Source of the DNA: Aralia elata
Taxonomy: Eukaryota; Streptophyta; Magnoliopsida; Apiales; Araliaceae
Assembly: GCA_034770075.1 (NCBI GenBank)
Contig: CM068388.1
Coordinates: 70,170,889 to 70,234,888, forward strand
Length of the DNA: 64,000 nucleotides
Reading direction: 5' to 3'
Part shown: positions 61,301 to 64,000 of the stretch, in pieces
Layout: the number at the start of each line of letters is the position of its first letter
Numbering within the stretch: the stretch's first letter is position 1
Position numbers and translations under genes: made by a program
The notes under the pieces: model-generated
Told to the model about the DNA's origin: nothing
The model's input: the letters and a program-made list of their open reading frames with translations, nothing else
The model's database searches: none

Positions 61301-63828
61301 CTTCTTCTAAAAATTTCGTCATCGAAATTTTGACTTACTAATATTTGTTCATTCCATCTATCAAAATAGACTTTACGTTAATCTCTACTTATTCATTGGG
61401 TTCTACGACCAAATTCTTTCTCTAAGGATCTTTCTAAGATCATCACATTCTTCACATCTTCCTCTTCTAAAAATTTCTCATCGTTACTCATCATTAGCTA
61501 AATTTATCGCTTCCCTTTATGGGATTTCATTTCTTTCTTGGATTTATTATAGTTTGTTTAACTTACTCATCACCACATGTCACATTCTATAACATACCCC
61601 TTTCTAAGAAATATTCTCCTTTCCACTTTCAACTTTTAAAATAAGAAGATTCTTCCATAATTGTTTAATAATTGGGAAGCAGTGTGAGTAGCTCAGGAAT
61701 TTAAAAGATTCATTCAAAAACTTTCAATATCATGCTGAGGAGTCGTAAAGACTTGAACCTTATCCTAGGTTAACATATATTTCTACTGTAACCTTTAACA
61801 GTCAAAAGACTATGGACCATCTCTTCTCGTATTCCAGGTGATCAGCCCTTCATACTATGTATTGTGCATATACATATTAACGCTATTGCGTAGCCCCCAT
61901 TATAGGGTTGGTTCACCTCAGACTTTAAATACAGATTTCGCACCAAAATAAATTGGTTTGACATAAATTCTCAGAGAACGCTTGAATTTCGTAAACATCT
62001 TTTAACAATCGTCTAGTCGAATCAATTAGCTTAGACTTTGAACAATAATTTGGACATCAACCGAAACATTTTTAGCTAACTCAATTGGCACATCTTTTCA
62101 TAGCTTAATAGAAAAACCAAAATTCTTTTATGACGTCATGATACCGTACCGTCTTAATAGTATGTTGAGGATGCTGTCATTTTAAGACTTTGTCATACTA
62201 CATCATACCATAGTGGGCTGACGATCCTTCAATCACATTCAACACTAGGTTCAATTGCATTTATAACTCCATCGTTCAAAATACATTTTGATAATTTCAA
62301 ATCATTTTTGTCTAGCTAAAACAATTAGCATAGACGTACGAATAATAGGACCTTTTTTTTTTAAAACTTATTGGTTCAAACATTGACCCAATATATTTTC
62401 AAGAACACAAAATTGCGAATATCAGCACGGTGTCAATAAATTTCGAAAATCTAGAATAGCTAGAAGATTTAGAATATCTATTTTCCCTATTAATTTCAAT
62501 CTTTACTCCATGGCTTCATTACTTAATCATTCTATCAATCTTCAATATCATCAATGCTCTCTATACCATAACTTTTCTATACCCAATATAGTTCATCAAA
62601 CTTACTACACTTTGAAAGTTTAGAAACTTACCACAATCATATGGGTTTAGGAACTTATCCTAGTCAGACCAAAATCGTCCATTCGCTGAGGGGTTCCACC
62701 ATACGATTATGAGTCACGAACTTACCATAAGCATGAGTTTTAAGAATCGTACCTAATCTTAATATTCTATAACTATCAAATATAAATATGAGAAAAGAAT
62801 CACCTTCTCATCATACGTATAGGGATAACGTGATACTAACATTGTAATGAATTATCAATATAGGAAGTTAAGCGGTTGTTACACCAAGCACAAATTTCTC
62901 GCCCATACAAGGAATTGTACAACTTAGCCACTAACATGAGTCCTCCATTAAAATCCCACCTAATTCCATCTTGCTCTTAACTTACTCTTTGCTTGATACG
63001 AATTCCTCGTGTTACATCATCCATAACTCCTCGTAAGTTTACCTCATACTATTTCATAGTACCATCTCTTTATAGCATCATGCTATAACTATTCAATCAT
63101 ATAAGATCCTTTGACATTTTACAACTTTAGCAGATCATGTCGTGATCTCGTTTTATCATCAACTCTTCTTACGATTCTTTTTTATCTTATGATCGTCTCA
63201 TCCTACGATCTTCTTTATTTTTCTCTTTAATCACGTTATCTTATGATTAATCAACTTAGGTGTTCCCTGTTCTTTTAGTTCTTCAGGTTCTTCTTTGAAC
63301 CTAAACATTTTATCATAATCTTGTCTCACATGAATTCTCTAAACTCTAATTGAGTTCATCCTTATCATTTATATCATTCTTATCTTATAGATATCGCCTA
63401 TTTATTAACACCATCTTTATTACTGGAGTCAGGTAACTCCTAGTTCTCATCTTATATAACTCTGTAAGGTTCTTCTTTGAATCTTCTTGTTTATATATCA
63501 ATTCTTCCTTTAAGAATCTCTAACTTCATTTATATTACTCAATATTCTATTCGGGTTTACTACTCGTCATTCTCATCTTCTTCTTATAACATTTCTAGGA
63601 CTTAACTCATCCTATACATCTACATATATAAAAATAATCACTTCTTAATTATACGCATCCATAATTCTATACTCGGTACATATCGAGTCTTTAACAGTGT
63701 TTAGTACAACACCTGAGTGGTTTCCTACAAACAACCAACAAACTAGTTCCCGTCTCGTCTACACTGTCTTTCACAGCGAGTTAGATCGGTTGCTAGTTCG
63801 TATCAACCTTCGCTCTCTGAAGGAATTG
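61301..63828 (-). repeat. Degenerate minus-strand retroelement interior and LTR remnant
   Basis: No gag or pol domain found. 61740-62060 is clearly related to LTR C (for example near 54470-54760): shared blocks are cctaggt, cctttaacagtc, gatcagcc and tagtcgaat. 63000-63700 is T/C-rich with recurring 'ttctttgaa' and 'cttatgatc' text. It could be the interior of a non-autonomous element or several overlapping remnants. Confidence 0.45.
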
Positions 63829-63844
63829 TTTAGCCCAGATACCA
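63829..63844 (-). promoter_or_regulatory. Possible tRNA-Met-type primer-binding site
   Basis: Minus strand reads TGGTATCTGGGCTAAA, close to the TGGTATCAGAGC site common in plant LTR elements (initiator tRNA-Met). It would place a minus-strand 5' LTR from about 63847 rightwards past the window edge. Two mismatches, so tentative. Confidence 0.4.
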
Positions 63845-64000
63845 TACATCAACCATTAAAGAGTACGATTGTACTATAACTTATACTTATCTTCTTATTC
63901 TTATAATTCTGTGGGTTACTTCTTTGAATCCTCTCATACATGTTTTAATCCCTTCTTTATAAATTTCTTAAATTAACTTCTTATTGTTCAAACTCTATCT
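63845..64000 (-). repeat. Possible U5 end of a minus-strand 5' LTR
   Basis: AT-rich non-coding sequence right of the possible primer-binding site. If that site is real, this is the end of the 5' LTR. The window ends before it can be tested. Confidence 0.3.

Larger units (their letters stand above)
36924..61367. repeat. Large duplicated block, copy 2 (probable contig overlap)
   Basis: 24,444 bp matching 12238-36823 end to end. It begins 'agcggttgagcac', the same text as 12238, which is flanking rather than element sequence. It is error-rich from 36924 to about 40759 and clean after that. 41580-45660 differs from copy 1 by patches of base substitutions. Confidence 0.9.

Noticed and set aside
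12238..61367. A real tandem segmental duplication of 24.5 kb
   Set aside because: The 100-N join, noise only on the two sides facing the gap, and copy 2 starting in the same non-element flank favour overlapping contigs. It cannot be fully excluded without reads.
63697..63879. A 60-residue plus-strand frame near the window end
   Set aside because: No known domain. The minus strand of the same stretch reads as a retroelement leader with a possible primer-binding site.
1..64000. A previously undescribed multi-gene functional system
   Set aside because: The window has one host gene and decayed transposable elements. No cluster of unknown intact genes is present.

Overview
The window is nuclear DNA of a plant, most likely a eudicot. 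It is AT-rich and dominated by Ty3/gypsy LTR retrotransposons, and it holds one recognisable host gene: a three-exon purple acid phosphatase of the PAP29 type on the minus strand (5876-10076). The species cannot be fixed from the sequence. Nothing here looks like a bacterial, CRISPR-type or otherwise new functional system. The most informative signals concern genome assembly and transposon architecture.

Layout. 1-5646 is gene-poor: a minus-strand LTR-like fragment, a LINE 3' end, microsatellites and a small direct duplication. 5647-5907 is a Stowaway-like MITE whose right end forms the last codons and stop of the PAP29 gene. Intron 1 of that gene (6913-9745) holds a 1.19-kb non-autonomous hAT element with a perfect 8-bp target duplication. 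10077-12352 is promoter and repeat-derived sequence, including the left arm of an inverted pair whose right arm is at about 20735-20946.

From 12238 a block of about 24.5 kb appears twice, as 12238-36823 and 36924-61367, separated by exactly 100 N. Each copy contains, left to right: retroelement A (plus strand, chromodomain-type gypsy, Tekay/Del-like), an unclassified TE-derived stretch, retroelement B (plus strand, Athila-like, cut off inside integrase), the LTR and pol end of retroelement C (minus strand), and the LTR of retroelement D (minus strand). The N gap sits exactly where copy 1 stops and copy 2 restarts. Both sequences that meet at the gap are full of insertion-type errors, while the partner copy of each is clean. 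I read this as two overlapping contigs placed end to end, so a false duplication and not a biological tandem repeat. The better readings are 12238-15620 for the left part of the block and 57018-61367 for the right part.

Beyond 61050 the window holds more degenerate minus-strand LTR material, including a possible tRNA-Met type primer-binding site near 63829-63844. All retroelement reading frames are broken by stops, many at Gln or Trp codons, and by frameshifts, so none looks able to move by itself. PAP29 is the only gene likely to make a functional protein.
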